Of a stretch of DNA of 64,000 nt, positions 53,516 to 63,360 are shown in pieces; within the stretch, counting starts at the first letter, position 1, and every line of letters starts with the position of its first letter. A program made the translations under genes and the position numbers. Source of the stretch: Terriglobia bacterium (GTDB taxonomy: Bacteria > Acidobacteriota > Terriglobia > Bryobacterales > Bryobacteraceae); NCBI GenBank assembly GCA_020073445.1, contig JAIQFE010000033.1, positions 1 to 64,000 of the forward strand. The letters are read 5' to 3'. Below the pieces are notes generated by a model. It saw only the letters and a list, made by a program, of their open reading frames with translations, was not told the origin of the DNA and searched no databases.

Positions 53516-54763
53516 TCAATCCAGCGGCACGCCGGTGATCTGCTCGATTCGAGCCAGAGCTGTTTCATGTTCCATCAAGGTCTTCCAGTACTCCCCGTCG
53601 AAATTGAGGACATCCAGGAAGGAGGAAAACAAGGTTTCGAAATCGACACTGCCGGTCTGATACGACGTAAGCCCGGATTGATAGGCCGCCAGCGCCTGTG
53701 GAATCAGTCCTTCGCGGTAGATCTTAAGCATCTGCGAGGCCGTCTCTGCAGCGATGTATTGATTGCGAACATCGAAGTAAGCGGTTTGAATCTGACTCTC
53801 GTATTCGCGTCGTGACCGGTTGAGTTCGTCCACGGCCTGCGTCATCTCCGGATTGAGTTTTCGACGACGGTAAATCGGAATACGGGCGCTGACGCTGAGC
53901 ATATAGTAGTCGCGGAACGGCTCCGCGGTGTGCTGCCACATGTACTGCACACTGAAATCCGGATAACGGTCTTTGCGGGCGATCTCTACCTGCAGACTCT
54001 GCTTCTTCACCGTCTCCTGTTGGCCCGCGACTTCCGGGTTCTCGCTCATAACCTTTGCCAATAGCTCGGCCGACGTGTAGCGCAGCGGAGTTTCCACCAG
54101 CGGTTCCGTCGAAACGTCTGGCGAGTCCGGTGGACGATTCAGCAGTTTGCGGAGTAGCGCCTGCTGGGAATGCATCAACTCGTGGTGGTGGGCGACCTCC
54201 CGCAGCAGTTTGGTGCGTTCTAGCTGCGATTTCAGAATGTCCTGCTGGCTGCCTTCCCCCACTCGGTAGCGACCGTCCGCAATCTTTTCGACTTGTTCGA
54301 GAAGTGTGCCATTGCGGTCCAGCACTTCCAAAGTCTGCTGGACGTACGCGATCTGGTAGTACGCTTCCTTGACTTGTTGGAGGACGGAGCGCCGCACGGC
54401 TTCGAGCTTGTTCCGGCTGATCGCGGCATCCTGCTGCGCAGACTCGCCTCTGAGCTTCAGCTTTCCCGGATATGGAAGATCCTGAGAGATTCCGAATCCG
54501 ATGTAGGCGAAGTCACTGTTGCTGTATCCGGCAAACGGCCGCGGACTGCCCACCGAAAAGTGTTGAAGCGTGACTTGCGGGTCAGGCAGCGTGGAGACTT
54601 GAGAGGGAACCTGGGTTGCCGCCTGCCAGCCCAGCCTGGTCGCCTGAATGTCCGGGTTGCTGCGCGTAGCTTCGCCAAGCAAGGACGAGAGCGGAGTCGG
54701 CAAGTCAGCCGCGGGCGCCGCCGCGACTAAGAAGAGCGCGATAACGGCCTGGAAGAGCCTCAT
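53516..54763 (-). CDS. TolC-family outer-membrane protein (CusC-like)
   Basis: 415 residues with a signal peptide (LFQAVIALFLVAAAPAADLP). Two TolC repeats are evident: residues 30-210 (DPQVTLQHFSVGSPRPFAGY, YPGKLKLRGESAQQDAAISR) and 225-410 (YPDFSVQYMWQH, SVSARIPIYRRRKLNPEM). It supplies the outer-membrane duct of the Cus-like pump. Its start overlaps the stop of the upstream secreted-protein gene by four bases, and its TGA lies ten bases before the adaptor ATG. Confidence 0.9.
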   Translation of the reverse strand: MRLFQAVIALFLVAAAPAADLPTPLSSLLGEATRSNPDIQATRLGWQAATQVPSQVSTLPDPQVTLQHFSVGSPRPFAGYSNSDFAYIGFGISQDLPYPGKLKLRGESAQQDAAISRNKLEAVRRSVLQQVKEAYYQIAYVQQTLEVLDRNGTLLEQVEKIADGRYRVGEGSQQDILKSQLERTKLLREVAHHHELMHSQQALLRKLLNRPPDSPDVSTEPLVETPLRYTSAELLAKVMSENPEVAGQQETVKKQSLQVEIARKDRYPDFSVQYMWQHTAEPFRDYYMLSVSARIPIYRRRKLNPEMTQAVDELNRSRREYESQIQTAYFDVRNQYIAAETASQMLKIYREGLIPQALAAYQSGLTSYQTGSVDFETLFSSFLDVLNFDGEYWKTLMEHETALARIEQITGVPLD

Positions 54764-55452
54764 CGGTGTTCTTCGCCTCCGCCGGTGGAAAGGTCGAGGT
54801 CAGCCGCGTAAAGACGATCCCACATTTGTTCGAATACGACGCGTGCGAGTGGCTGCTTCAGGTCGAACTCGGCGGTCTCCCGGTAACCCGTCACCCGCAG
54901 TTCGTACGGATTCGGATTCGCGATGGTCTGGATATCCGCCCATCGCCAAGTGCGGCTGTCACGGCCATTTTCGGTTACGTAGTCAATGCCGGTATCTTTC
55001 AAGCGCAGCGTCCCATTGCTGCCCCCGGACCACACCCGGTGATGAGCCGGGATCTTTGACAGAACCGCCACGCTTGGGAGCGGGATTCCGTTGCGCACGG
55101 GCTTCCCGACACGCTCTGTAAGTTGAACGGCGATCTCTGGCGGCATTGGCTCGCCCAAGGTGAACTGATAGCGTTGTTCTCCAGGCTGGTGCCAGGGACG
55201 ATTCTCATAGCTGGTGATCGTGAGTTCCCGCGTTGAGAGATCGAAACTGTGAATGTCAACATATGTCCATCGCTGGTTGAACTTGGGTGAGCGGAATTCC
55301 ACGCCCGCATCATCGAGCGTCAGACTTCCGGGAACGTCTTTCTTCAATAACCGATGCCAATTCGCCGGAGCTTGCCAGAGCTCGGATTGGGCGGCATTCG
55401 CAAGAACCGCGCCCAGTACGATCGTTGCTGAAATCTTGACACTACTTCTCAT
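54760..55452 (-). CDS. secreted protein of unknown function in the Cus-like operon
   Basis: 230 residues from ATG 55452, with GAGGAGG five bases upstream. The signal peptide is ISATIVLGAVLANAAQS. The mature chain is beta-rich and contains two similar halves, each with a stretch like GSLTLDDAGVEFRSPKFNQR / GTLRLKDTGIDYVTENGRDS and W-x-[YW]-x-D-I, suggesting a duplicated PH-like domain. There is no metal motif. It probably resides in the periplasm. The overlap with the TolC gene ties it to the efflux operon. Confidence 0.65.
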   Translation of the reverse strand: MRSSVKISATIVLGAVLANAAQSELWQAPANWHRLLKKDVPGSLTLDDAGVEFRSPKFNQRWTYVDIHSFDLSTRELTITSYENRPWHQPGEQRYQFTLGEPMPPEIAVQLTERVGKPVRNGIPLPSVAVLSKIPAHHRVWSGGSNGTLRLKDTGIDYVTENGRDSRTWRWADIQTIANPNPYELRVTGYRETAEFDLKQPLARVVFEQMWDRLYAADLDLSTGGGEEHR

Positions 55453-55547
55453 CCAAACCTCCTCGGTTGCCCGTCCGGGCAAGCGTGTCCGATTAACTGA
55501 CTTTGAAACTGAAAATGGGCGTGCGGAGGCACACCATAGGAGGAGTT

Positions 55548-55895
55548 CTAGATGAGAAGCGGCAGACTGGGGGACGTTAAGGGAATGCCAGGCGGCGGAT
55601 GACTCACCGGGTCGCCGACAGCCAGAAATGTTGGGGAGACCAGGATGGGGATGTGCACAACTGTTAATGCGATTAGCGGAGATGAGTGTCCAGCCACTTT
55701 CGACGGCGCAATCTGGTCATTGTCCTGGAGGGGGCTCTTGCAGCACTCGTCTGAGTTCGCCGTCGGAACGCACTTGCCTTTAAGGCAGCAATCCGCAGCT
55801 TGTCGACTTGGGGTGCCGACAGCGAAGCAATCAAAAGGCCTGATAAGCAGGATCACTGCCATCAGGCTGATCGTGATGTGAATGCCACGTCGCAT
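55548..55895 (-). CDS. small Cys-rich secreted protein heading the Cus-like operon
   Basis: 115 residues. A signal or anchor helix (ITISLMAVILLIRPFDCFAV) is followed by ADCCLKGKCVPTANSDECCK, five Cys within twenty residues. The rest is Pro/Ser-rich and ends PSLPLLI. Similar short Cys-cluster proteins precede copper or heavy-metal efflux genes in Acidobacteria. A role as periplasmic copper sink or sensor is likely but inferred. First gene of the - strand set, 95 bases before the next. Confidence 0.65.
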   Translation of the reverse strand: MRRGIHITISLMAVILLIRPFDCFAVGTPSRQAADCCLKGKCVPTANSDECCKSPLQDNDQIAPSKVAGHSSPLIALTVVHIPILVSPTFLAVGDPVSHPPPGIPLTSPSLPLLI

Positions 55896-56319
55896 CCGGA
55901 TTCAGAATAGCACGCGACCCGCCAAAGCTTGATCCGGCTTAACCCTATGAGAATGCGAGTGCTTGTCTAGGAACCACGAACTCGCAGCAACGCACTGCGT
56001 GGTTTAGCGCAGGGTGATCGCAACGCCCGGCTGATAATCTGGGCGGTGCTGATAGTCATGTCGATACTAGCGTCTGGGAGATTTGAGTATTTCTCACGTT
56101 CTCAAATCTCGTCTCCGCTCATGCCCGGCAATCTGCTATGACTTCATCGAGGAAGGCGGCGACCAGGCCGACATGGGAACCTGCGTATCGAGGCGCCCTT
56201 GTTTGGTGGATTCCACGGAGGCAGTTTTCGTTCGGGATCGCTGAAGTTCTGGATAACTATCCGTTTTGATGGCACCCTGAATAGCCCAAGCCCGGCTCAG
56301 TGGTGTCAGGCGGAAAATG
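55896..56319. promoter_or_regulatory. upstream region of the Cus-like operon with an inverted repeat
   Basis: 425 bases. A perfect 10-bp inverted repeat, GAGATTTGAG (56078-56087) and CTCAAATCTC (56101-56110) with a 13-base spacer, lies 180 bases upstream of the Cys-rich gene and beyond the end of the DUF5666-like gene. There is no T-run, so it may be an operator rather than a terminator. No regulator gene is adjacent. Confidence 0.35.
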
Positions 56320-57366
56320 TCAGGGGGTACCAATGTCCAAAGTCCAGGACCCGAGCGACATCTCCTGAGTGCCGGGGCGCCTGAGAATCGGTTCCACTCC
56401 AGCCAGAACTGTGATTGCGGCCACCCGTTCGGCAGTGGCTCCTATGGTGCTCGATATGACGATCGCCTCACCAGCCTTCAAGTCCGCGAGCGTTATGCCC
56501 GGACTACTCTCCAACAACTGCTGCAAGTCGCTGCCGCGCCCCGCGGCGGCCGGTCCGCCCGAGTTTCCCCGAACTCTCTGGGCGACGGCTTGCGCAACCT
56601 GAGGCGATAGCCGCCGTAAGCTGGAACCTGCAGTCACTTTTACGACCAGTGGTCTCTTGGATTCAAGATCGTTGATCCGAACTTCGTTCTGCTGCGCATC
56701 GAGCGATAGAATCACCCCCGCGATAGTGCGAAAGGTTCCAGAGACGATCTCTTCGGCGGTCATTTTGCTTCCATCCGGCGAACGATTGCCGCGCGCCCGA
56801 ACCTGGTCTCCGATCTTGATTTCACCAAGTGTTGAGGGACGAGCATCCGCGAACAAGACCGAATCGGGTGCGTATCGTCTCACAGCCGCGTTGGGTGCGA
56901 GTGAAACCGCCACGGGGGCGGTGCCCGCCCCACGAATGTTTATGACGATCTGGTCTGCGCCGGCTGTCGCGACCAAGCCCACGACGCCCCGACGATCCCA
57001 GTCGGTGCGATCAGCCTCTTGTTTCTTCGCGATATCCCCCTGAGACATCACCACGATGAGAGTAGCCGCTACGCTGTTTGCCTGCTCGCCAGCCTTCCCG
57101 CGCGCCAACACGCGATCGCCGACGGAGAGATCGGTAAGCGCGATCGTGACGGCTTTTTGAAGGTCGGTCTCGCCGGGAGCGACTCGCCGGAAACTGGCGG
57201 TGGGCTGGGCAGTAACCACAACCTCACTTCCGTTGTCCGTCCGGAGTGTGATTCGGCGTCCGCCGCGGTCGATGTTTGTCACTGTGCCCAATGCCCGATC
57301 TGGTGTCGCTGTTTGGGCTAAAAGCAGAGAGGAAAGCAGGAAAACAAGGCAATGGACAAGTTTCAT
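56320..57366 (-). CDS. secreted DUF5666-like repeat protein
   Basis: 348 residues with a signal peptide (LVHCLVFLLSSLLLAQ). The mature chain has repeated small beta domains of DUF5666 type: LGTVTNIDRGGRRITLRTDN, VGDRVLARGKAGEQ, IKIGDQVRARGNRSPDGSKM and IAGVILSLDAQQNEVRINDL, where each unit has G-x-V/I, a strand, then GD-x-V-x-A-R-G. The function of this family is unknown, and a periplasmic or surface role is likely. Divergent from the Oar-like receptor with 119 bases between the starts. Confidence 0.75.
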   Translation of the reverse strand: MKLVHCLVFLLSSLLLAQTATPDRALGTVTNIDRGGRRITLRTDNGSEVVVTAQPTASFRRVAPGETDLQKAVTIALTDLSVGDRVLARGKAGEQANSVAATLIVVMSQGDIAKKQEADRTDWDRRGVVGLVATAGADQIVINIRGAGTAPVAVSLAPNAAVRRYAPDSVLFADARPSTLGEIKIGDQVRARGNRSPDGSKMTAEEIVSGTFRTIAGVILSLDAQQNEVRINDLESKRPLVVKVTAGSSLRRLSPQVAQAVAQRVRGNSGGPAAAGRGSDLQQLLESSPGITLADLKAGEAIVISSTIGATAERVAAITVLAGVEPILRRPGTQEMSLGSWTLDIGTP

Positions 57367-57387
57367 AGGTGTCGCCCCGGTACTTAT

Positions 57388-57447
57388 GTTACAGACTTTC
57401 CAACAGGGTCCTAAGCTTATCTTCAGGTCTGTCGAGTATCCTGTAAC
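57388..57447. promoter_or_regulatory. inverted repeat in a divergent promoter region
   Basis: GTTACAG (57388-57394) and CTGTAAC (57441-57447) form a 7-bp inverted repeat with a 46-base spacer between the DUF5666-like and Oar-like genes. Possibly paired operator half-sites. Weak evidence. Confidence 0.25.
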
Positions 57448-57485
57448 CCGGGCCGCATCAAGCGGAGCCTCGCTATTAGGGACCG

Positions 57486-60371
57486 ATGAAACTCATCCAT
57501 CTTGGTTGGTTTGTGGGCTTCTCTGCTCTTTCGGTTTCGCTGATGGCGCAAACGGCGACGCTGCGCGGCGTGGTCACGGATGAGACCGGAGGCAGTGTAC
57601 CGTCGGCCAAGGTAACGGTGACCGGGGCGAACCTCACGAGGTCCGCAACCGCCAGCAACAACGGCTCCTATGTCCTGACCGGCCTTCCTGCAGGCGACTA
57701 TGCTGTGCAAGCCTCCGCGCCCAACTTGGTCTTGGCTGAGCCCGCCAAAGTTACTCTCGACACCGGCATCCGGACGCTGAACTTGCAGTTGAGGGTCGCT
57801 GTGACCGTTCAGCAGATAACGGTTGAGGAAACTGGGACGCCCGCAGTCAGCACAGACGCTACTAACAACGCCAACGCGACGATCATCAAAGGGAAGGACC
57901 TGGACGCGCTTTCCGACGACCCCGAGGACCTTCAGGCTGATCTTCAGGCATTGGCCGGACCATCGGCCGGGCCAAACGGCGGATCGATTTTTGTGGATGG
58001 ATTCAGCGGCGGGCAGCTTCCACCGAAGGAATCGATTCGCGAGATCCGCATCAATCAGAATCCATTTTCACCCGAATATGACCGGCTTGGATTAGGGCGA
58101 ATCGAAATCCTCACCAAGCCGGGTACGGATAAACTCCGCGGTTCCGTCTCCTACAACTACATGAACGACGTATGGAATTCGCGGAACCCCTATGCAAGCG
58201 AAAAAGCTCCACTTCGGCTGCGGGAGTTCAGGACCAATCTCACCGGCTCTCTGAATCACCGCACATCATTTACTCTTGATGTGCAAAGAGACGCGGTGGA
58301 CAATGGCTCCATCATCAATGCCGTTGTGCTCGATCCGCAAACGCTTGCTGTTACGCCCTTCACCGCCGTACCCGTCACGCCGCAGCGCCGGTTTCAAGCG
58401 AGCCCGCGCGCAGACTACCAAATCAACTCGAACAATACCCTTACGCTCCGCTACACTTACGCGCAAAGCGATATTCAGGACGCCGGAATTGGTAGCTTCG
58501 ACCTGCTCTCGCGCGCGTACCGCATCCAGAACACCAACCACAACTTTCAGGCAAGCGAGACCGCTGTGCTCGGCGCAACGGTCAACGAAATACGTTTCCA
58601 GTACACACGAAGCTTTAGCGAAACCACTCCAAACCTCGTGAGTCCCACCACTCAGGTCCTGGGATCGTTCAACGGCGGCGGCGCGCAGACGGGCCATGCC
58701 TTCAATACGCAGAACAGCTACGAGTTTCAGAACTATACCACCACTGTTCACGGCGGCCACGTCGTCAAATTCGGCGTCAGGACGCGGTTACAAAGCATCG
58801 ACAGTGTGTCGCCGCAAAACTACAACGGGACTTTTACCTTCGCCGGTGGTCTGGCTCCGCAGCTAGACGCCAACTACCAGCCCGTCTTGGACGCCTCGGG
58901 CCAGCCCGTGCTCATTCAGCTCCAGTCGATTGAACGATACCAGCGAACGCTGCAGTTGCAACAAGCCGGATACTCGCCAACACAGATCCGTACTTTAGGA
59001 GGTGGCGCAACGCAGTTCGGTATCACGGCCGGGATTCCGGAGATCGCCGGCAATCAAACGGATGTGGGCCTTTTCCTGGGAGATGACTGGAAAGTGCGCC
59101 CGAACTTCACTCTCAACCTTGGCTTGCGTTACGAAACACAGACCAATATCCATGACTGGCGTAATTGGGCTCCGCGCATTGGATTGGCCTGGGCACCCGG
59201 TGGTAGCAACAAGAAGCAGCCTAAGACGGTCCTGCGCGCCGGATTCGGAATATTTTACGACCGCTTCAGCCTCAATAACACACTCACAGCCAGACGTTCC
59301 GATGGCATCATCCAGCAGCAGTATTTGATCACGAATCCGGACTTCTTTCCGGTGATTCCGCCGATTGCCGCCTTGGCCGCGTTCCGAACGACGCAGGTGA
59401 CCCGAGAGGTCGACTCCAACCTGCGAGCGCCTTATGTCATGCAATCCGCGTTCACCATTGAGCGCCAGTTGCCCGCAGGCAGCACCCTTGCGGTCACCTA
59501 CACCAACTCGCGGGGACTGCATGCGTTGCGATCGTTGGATATCAACGCGCCCTTGCCGGGCAACGGCATATTCCCGTTCGGGAATTCGAACCCCTTGTTC
59601 CTGATGACCTCTTCCGGTATCTACAACCAGAATCAGCTGGCGGTCAATGTTAACGCCCGGGTCAATCGCGAGATTTCTTTAACTGGCGCCTATACTTGGA
59701 ACCACGCAAAGAGTAATACCGACGGCTTAGGGACGTTCCCCGCGAATCCGTACGACTACACCGGAGAGTATGGCCCTGCGTCGAACGATGTTCACCACAC
59801 GGTCAGCATCAATGGGACGATCGATACAAGGTGGGGTTTCCGCTTAAGCCCTCTGTTGAGTATTCAGTCCGGAGCGCCGTTCGATATAACGACCGGAAGC
59901 GATCTGTATGGAACCACGCTGTTCAACGCTCGCCCGGGGATCGCGAGCAATCCGAACAAACCCGGACTGGTCTCAACCAAGTACGGTCTGCTCGATCCCA
60001 GTCCGGCGCCGGGTGAGCAAATCCTGCCCCGTAATTATGGCCGTGGACCGGGACAAGTTTCGGTGAATCTGCGGCTTAGCAAGACAATCGGATTCGGGCC
60101 GGAGCGGGGAACGGGCAGCAACGCTGGTGGAAACTCGGGTGGCCAAGGCGGCGGGAACAATGCTCCCCCGACAGCGCGCCGGTACAACCTGTCCATCTCC
60201 ATGTCGGCTAGAAATGTTCTAAACCACACAAATCCCGGTCCAATCATTGGAAACGTCACGTCTCCGCTGTTCGGTCGCGCGAACCAGATGGCGGGTGGTG
60301 CCGGTGGAGGCGGATTCTCAGAAAACGCCGACAACCGACGGCTGGAAATGCAGTTGCGGCTTGCGTTCTGA
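57486..60371 (+). CDS. Oar-like TonB-dependent outer-membrane protein with a carboxypeptidase-regulatory-like domain
   Basis: 961 residues. The signal peptide (GWFVGFSALSVSLMAQ) is followed by a CarboxypepD_reg-like domain (24-105: ATLRGVVTDETGGSVPSAKV, GSYVLTGLPAGDYAV), a plug-like region (ESIREIRINQNPFSPEYDRL) and a long beta-barrel ending in LEMQLRLAF with terminal Phe. Such proteins are greatly expanded in Acidobacteria (Solibacter and relatives). They are thought to take up or attach to polymers, with substrate unknown. The last part contains a Gly/Asn-rich insert (GTGSNAGGNSGGQGGGN). Confidence 0.9.
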   Translation: MKLIHLGWFVGFSALSVSLMAQTATLRGVVTDETGGSVPSAKVTVTGANLTRSATASNNGSYVLTGLPAGDYAVQASAPNLVLAEPAKVTLDTGIRTLNLQLRVAVTVQQITVEETGTPAVSTDATNNANATIIKGKDLDALSDDPEDLQADLQALAGPSAGPNGGSIFVDGFSGGQLPPKESIREIRINQNPFSPEYDRLGLGRIEILTKPGTDKLRGSVSYNYMNDVWNSRNPYASEKAPLRLREFRTNLTGSLNHRTSFTLDVQRDAVDNGSIINAVVLDPQTLAVTPFTAVPVTPQRRFQASPRADYQINSNNTLTLRYTYAQSDIQDAGIGSFDLLSRAYRIQNTNHNFQASETAVLGATVNEIRFQYTRSFSETTPNLVSPTTQVLGSFNGGGAQTGHAFNTQNSYEFQNYTTTVHGGHVVKFGVRTRLQSIDSVSPQNYNGTFTFAGGLAPQLDANYQPVLDASGQPVLIQLQSIERYQRTLQLQQAGYSPTQIRTLGGGATQFGITAGIPEIAGNQTDVGLFLGDDWKVRPNFTLNLGLRYETQTNIHDWRNWAPRIGLAWAPGGSNKKQPKTVLRAGFGIFYDRFSLNNTLTARRSDGIIQQQYLITNPDFFPVIPPIAALAAFRTTQVTREVDSNLRAPYVMQSAFTIERQLPAGSTLAVTYTNSRGLHALRSLDINAPLPGNGIFPFGNSNPLFLMTSSGIYNQNQLAVNVNARVNREISLTGAYTWNHAKSNTDGLGTFPANPYDYTGEYGPASNDVHHTVSINGTIDTRWGFRLSPLLSIQSGAPFDITTGSDLYGTTLFNARPGIASNPNKPGLVSTKYGLLDPSPAPGEQILPRNYGRGPGQVSVNLRLSKTIGFGPERGTGSNAGGNSGGQGGGNNAPPTARRYNLSISMSARNVLNHTNPGPIIGNVTSPLFGRANQMAGGAGGGGFSENADNRRLEMQLRLAF

Positions 60372-60511
60372 TTTCTCGGGCGGACTGCCACAACTTTGAA
60401 ACGAAGGTGTAATTCAAATCACCTTATTATCTACCAGACATCCGGGATGCCGAAGGCTCTTCGCTGGCGCTAATTTTCCCGATTTGCCGCTATCTATAAG
60501 GAGGGTTCGAT

Positions 60512-63286
60512 ATGGGACTGCAGGCTGAGACCACAACTTTCACTCTTGACAATATGGGTCGCTTTCTTTGCAACACGTTGCAAGAGGCGATCGATAGCAC
60601 GACCGTCACGGTAGCCGGCCGGTCGCGCGGATTCGACGTCATCGTCATTGGCGGGGGCACCTTCGGTGCCGTCATCGCATCGCGGTTACTGCTGAATGAC
60701 GAGACGCATAGCCGCCGGATTCTGGTTCTGGAGTCCGGGCCGTTTGTACTTCCCGAGCACTTTCAAAACCTTCCATATCTGGGCATCGGCCCACCGGACT
60801 GGCGGGTGCCGTGGGATAGCCACCCGGCACTGGGATATGCCGGACTACTGTTCGCCATCGGCGGGCGGTCCCTAGCGTGGGGAGGCTGGTCGCCCCAGAT
60901 GCTTCACCAGGAATTCAAGAACTGGCCTCCTTCCGTTGTGGCCGCGCTCGAAAATACCTACTTCCAGCAATCTAGCGATCAGATCGGCGCAACCGACAGT
61001 AACGATTTCATTTACGGGCGCCTGCATACAGCTCTTCGGCGACAGCTTTTCGATGGGCTTGCGGTCCCGGGCAAAGCGCCGCATGCCCTTGCTCTTGCCG
61101 CGCTGCCGGATCATCCGGCTGTGCGCTATGCGGGTCTTGAGGCGACAGGCGATCTTGCGGTTGCGGCAGGAGCAGCAAGCGGTGGATCGACCACGACGAC
61201 TGGTCCGGCGGAGGTCAGCGACGACGAACTTCGTCGATTCCTGGGATTGAGGCCCACTGACGCGACGTCCCGCGCGCAAATGCTCAACTTGATGAAGTTG
61301 GAGGCCCCGCTGGCAGTTCAAACCCGGACCGAACCGGGAGATTTTCCCATCAACAAGTTCAGCGCGGTGCCGGAGCTGATTAAGGTCGCACGTGTAGCTG
61401 GCGTCGAAGCCGGAGGCATTGACGCCCAGGGCGACGCCCGCAAGCGCCTGATGATTGTGCCGAAAGTTTCCGTGCTCGATATCATCACGGAAACTCAAGC
61501 CGACAATTGGGTGAGGGTCACCGGAGTGCGGGTTAAAGACACCGACGGATTGGAGAAAGTGATCTCGCTCGCGCCTACCTCCAACGGGCACCAAAGCGCG
61601 GTCGTAGTCGCGCTCGGAACCATTGAAAGCACGCGTTTGGCAATTAATACCTTCAAGGATTCGCTGGCAGGGCGCGCGGCGCAGCGGATGGGAAAGAACC
61701 TCATCGCGCATTTGCGTTCCAATTTGACGATTCGCGTCCCAGTAACCTCGCTCACGAGCCTGCCCGCTTCCACGCAGACTTCCCTCCAGGCATCGGCCCT
61801 TTTCGTAAAGGGGAAGGCCACTGTTGCGGGGGAGGATCGCCTATTCCACCTGCAAATAACGGCATCCGGGCTGAACAAGCTGGGGACGGACTCTGAGGCC
61901 GAGCTATTCAAGAAGATTCCCGATACAGAACAGATGGACTCTATGTTGCGAGCGACCGATACCCACGTGGTGATCACGCTACGCGGCATCGGCGAGATGA
62001 CCCCGCAGAACCCGGACAGCTTCGTGCGCCTATCTCCCACCAGGACGGAGAATTCGCGCCCGACCGCAGAGGTAACGCTGGCTGATGTCAAAACGAGGAC
62101 CAGCAACAGCGCCCAATCGAACGTCGACAAGCAGACCTGGGACGCGATGGACGCACTCGCCGATGAAGTCGCGCTCATCTTAGCCAACGGACAGTCGTTC
62201 GAGATTCTCGGCGCGAAAGGCGGCAGCGTGCCCATGCCTGCAGGAGCTACGGTAGCGGACATGCGAACGCAGCATCCCTATGACGACCGCCGCGACCCCG
62301 AGGGCAGCACCCACCACGACGCGGGCACGCTCTGGATGGGAGACAACGTAGCGACTTCCGTCACCAATGAGTTCGGTCGCATTCACGACACCACGAACTG
62401 TTATGTGGATGCTCCGGCGTTGTTTCCGAGTCTCGGCTCGCCCAATCCCATGCTTACCGGCGTTGCACTCTCGCGGCGCACCGCGGATATGCTCGAAAAG
62501 AACGTGCTGCCTCGGGCGATTGTCCGTCCACCCGCTCCGGGATTCACAGCCCTGTTCGATGGCACCGTGGCCTCATTCAAGAAATGGAAGCTCGCCGGGG
62601 TCGCCAATAGCCCGCAGAGTTTCGCGTTCCTCAATGGCGAGCTGGCAAGCTACGGGTCCTCCGACTTTTCGCTGCTCTACTATGCGGCGAAGGCGTTTGA
62701 CGATTTCCACTTGAAACTGCAATTTCGCGTGTTCGACCCTGCTAACTGCAACAGCGGTGTTTTCGTCCGGTTCCTCGATCCGCTGCAGAGACTTCCGGAC
62801 GGGCTGAAGACGAGGGCGGGCAATGAGGGTGCACCGGTCAATTCGAATCCAGCATGGAACGCGGTGTTCTCGGGATTCGAAGTACAGATCGACGACAACG
62901 CCCGTGGGGATGTCAACAAGGACTACTACGGGCGGCGGCCTGAGCCCGACAGGCTATACAAGAACCGCACGGGTGCGATCTACAAAATCCAAGCGGGTGA
63001 TCTGATCATCCAAACCGGGGGGCACGACGTGACCGTCCAGCATTACACCCCCGGCCCACCCACGCGCGCGGGCGTGTGGATGCAGTACGACATTGCGGCT
63101 ACAGGAAACCACTACGAAGTGACACTGACTGATACCGAAACGGGCGTCTCGCAATTAACCACGACTTTTGATAACACCGATACCGAGCGGGGTATCGCCA
63201 AGATCAATGGCGCTCCTGCAGGGTTCATCGGCATCCAGTCCTACCCGAACTCGCCCATCGCGTTTCGCGATATCTGGATCAAGTGA
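60512..63286 (+). CDS. GMC oxidoreductase fused to a DUF1080 domain
   Basis: 924 residues from ATG 60512, with a strong AAGGAGGG site. Residues 42-670 form a GMC flavoprotein: FDVIVIGGGTFGAVIASRLL (FAD site), GGRSLAWGGWSPQM, then HHDAGTLWMGD (His active-site candidate) and GSPNPMLTGVALSRR (Asn partner). Residues 680-924 are a DUF1080 (3-keto-disaccharide hydrolase-type) lectin-like domain: FTALFDGTVASFKKWKLAG, FHLKLQFRVFDPANCNSGVF, FSGFEVQIDDNARGD and GAIYKI. It could oxidise a sugar to the 3-keto form and act on or bind that product in one chain. No clear signal peptide was seen. Confidence 0.85.
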   Translation: MGLQAETTTFTLDNMGRFLCNTLQEAIDSTTVTVAGRSRGFDVIVIGGGTFGAVIASRLLLNDETHSRRILVLESGPFVLPEHFQNLPYLGIGPPDWRVPWDSHPALGYAGLLFAIGGRSLAWGGWSPQMLHQEFKNWPPSVVAALENTYFQQSSDQIGATDSNDFIYGRLHTALRRQLFDGLAVPGKAPHALALAALPDHPAVRYAGLEATGDLAVAAGAASGGSTTTTGPAEVSDDELRRFLGLRPTDATSRAQMLNLMKLEAPLAVQTRTEPGDFPINKFSAVPELIKVARVAGVEAGGIDAQGDARKRLMIVPKVSVLDIITETQADNWVRVTGVRVKDTDGLEKVISLAPTSNGHQSAVVVALGTIESTRLAINTFKDSLAGRAAQRMGKNLIAHLRSNLTIRVPVTSLTSLPASTQTSLQASALFVKGKATVAGEDRLFHLQITASGLNKLGTDSEAELFKKIPDTEQMDSMLRATDTHVVITLRGIGEMTPQNPDSFVRLSPTRTENSRPTAEVTLADVKTRTSNSAQSNVDKQTWDAMDALADEVALILANGQSFEILGAKGGSVPMPAGATVADMRTQHPYDDRRDPEGSTHHDAGTLWMGDNVATSVTNEFGRIHDTTNCYVDAPALFPSLGSPNPMLTGVALSRRTADMLEKNVLPRAIVRPPAPGFTALFDGTVASFKKWKLAGVANSPQSFAFLNGELASYGSSDFSLLYYAAKAFDDFHLKLQFRVFDPANCNSGVFVRFLDPLQRLPDGLKTRAGNEGAPVNSNPAWNAVFSGFEVQIDDNARGDVNKDYYGRRPEPDRLYKNRTGAIYKIQAGDLIIQTGGHDVTVQHYTPGPPTRAGVWMQYDIAATGNHYEVTLTDTETGVSQLTTTFDNTDTERGIAKINGAPAGFIGIQSYPNSPIAFRDIWIK

Positions 63287-63360
63287 GCCGAATGCTAATT
63301 TCGTGAAGGCGGTGTCTTGGAGACTTCGAAAGATCTGCGCGGGAGACTTTCAGCTGTTTC

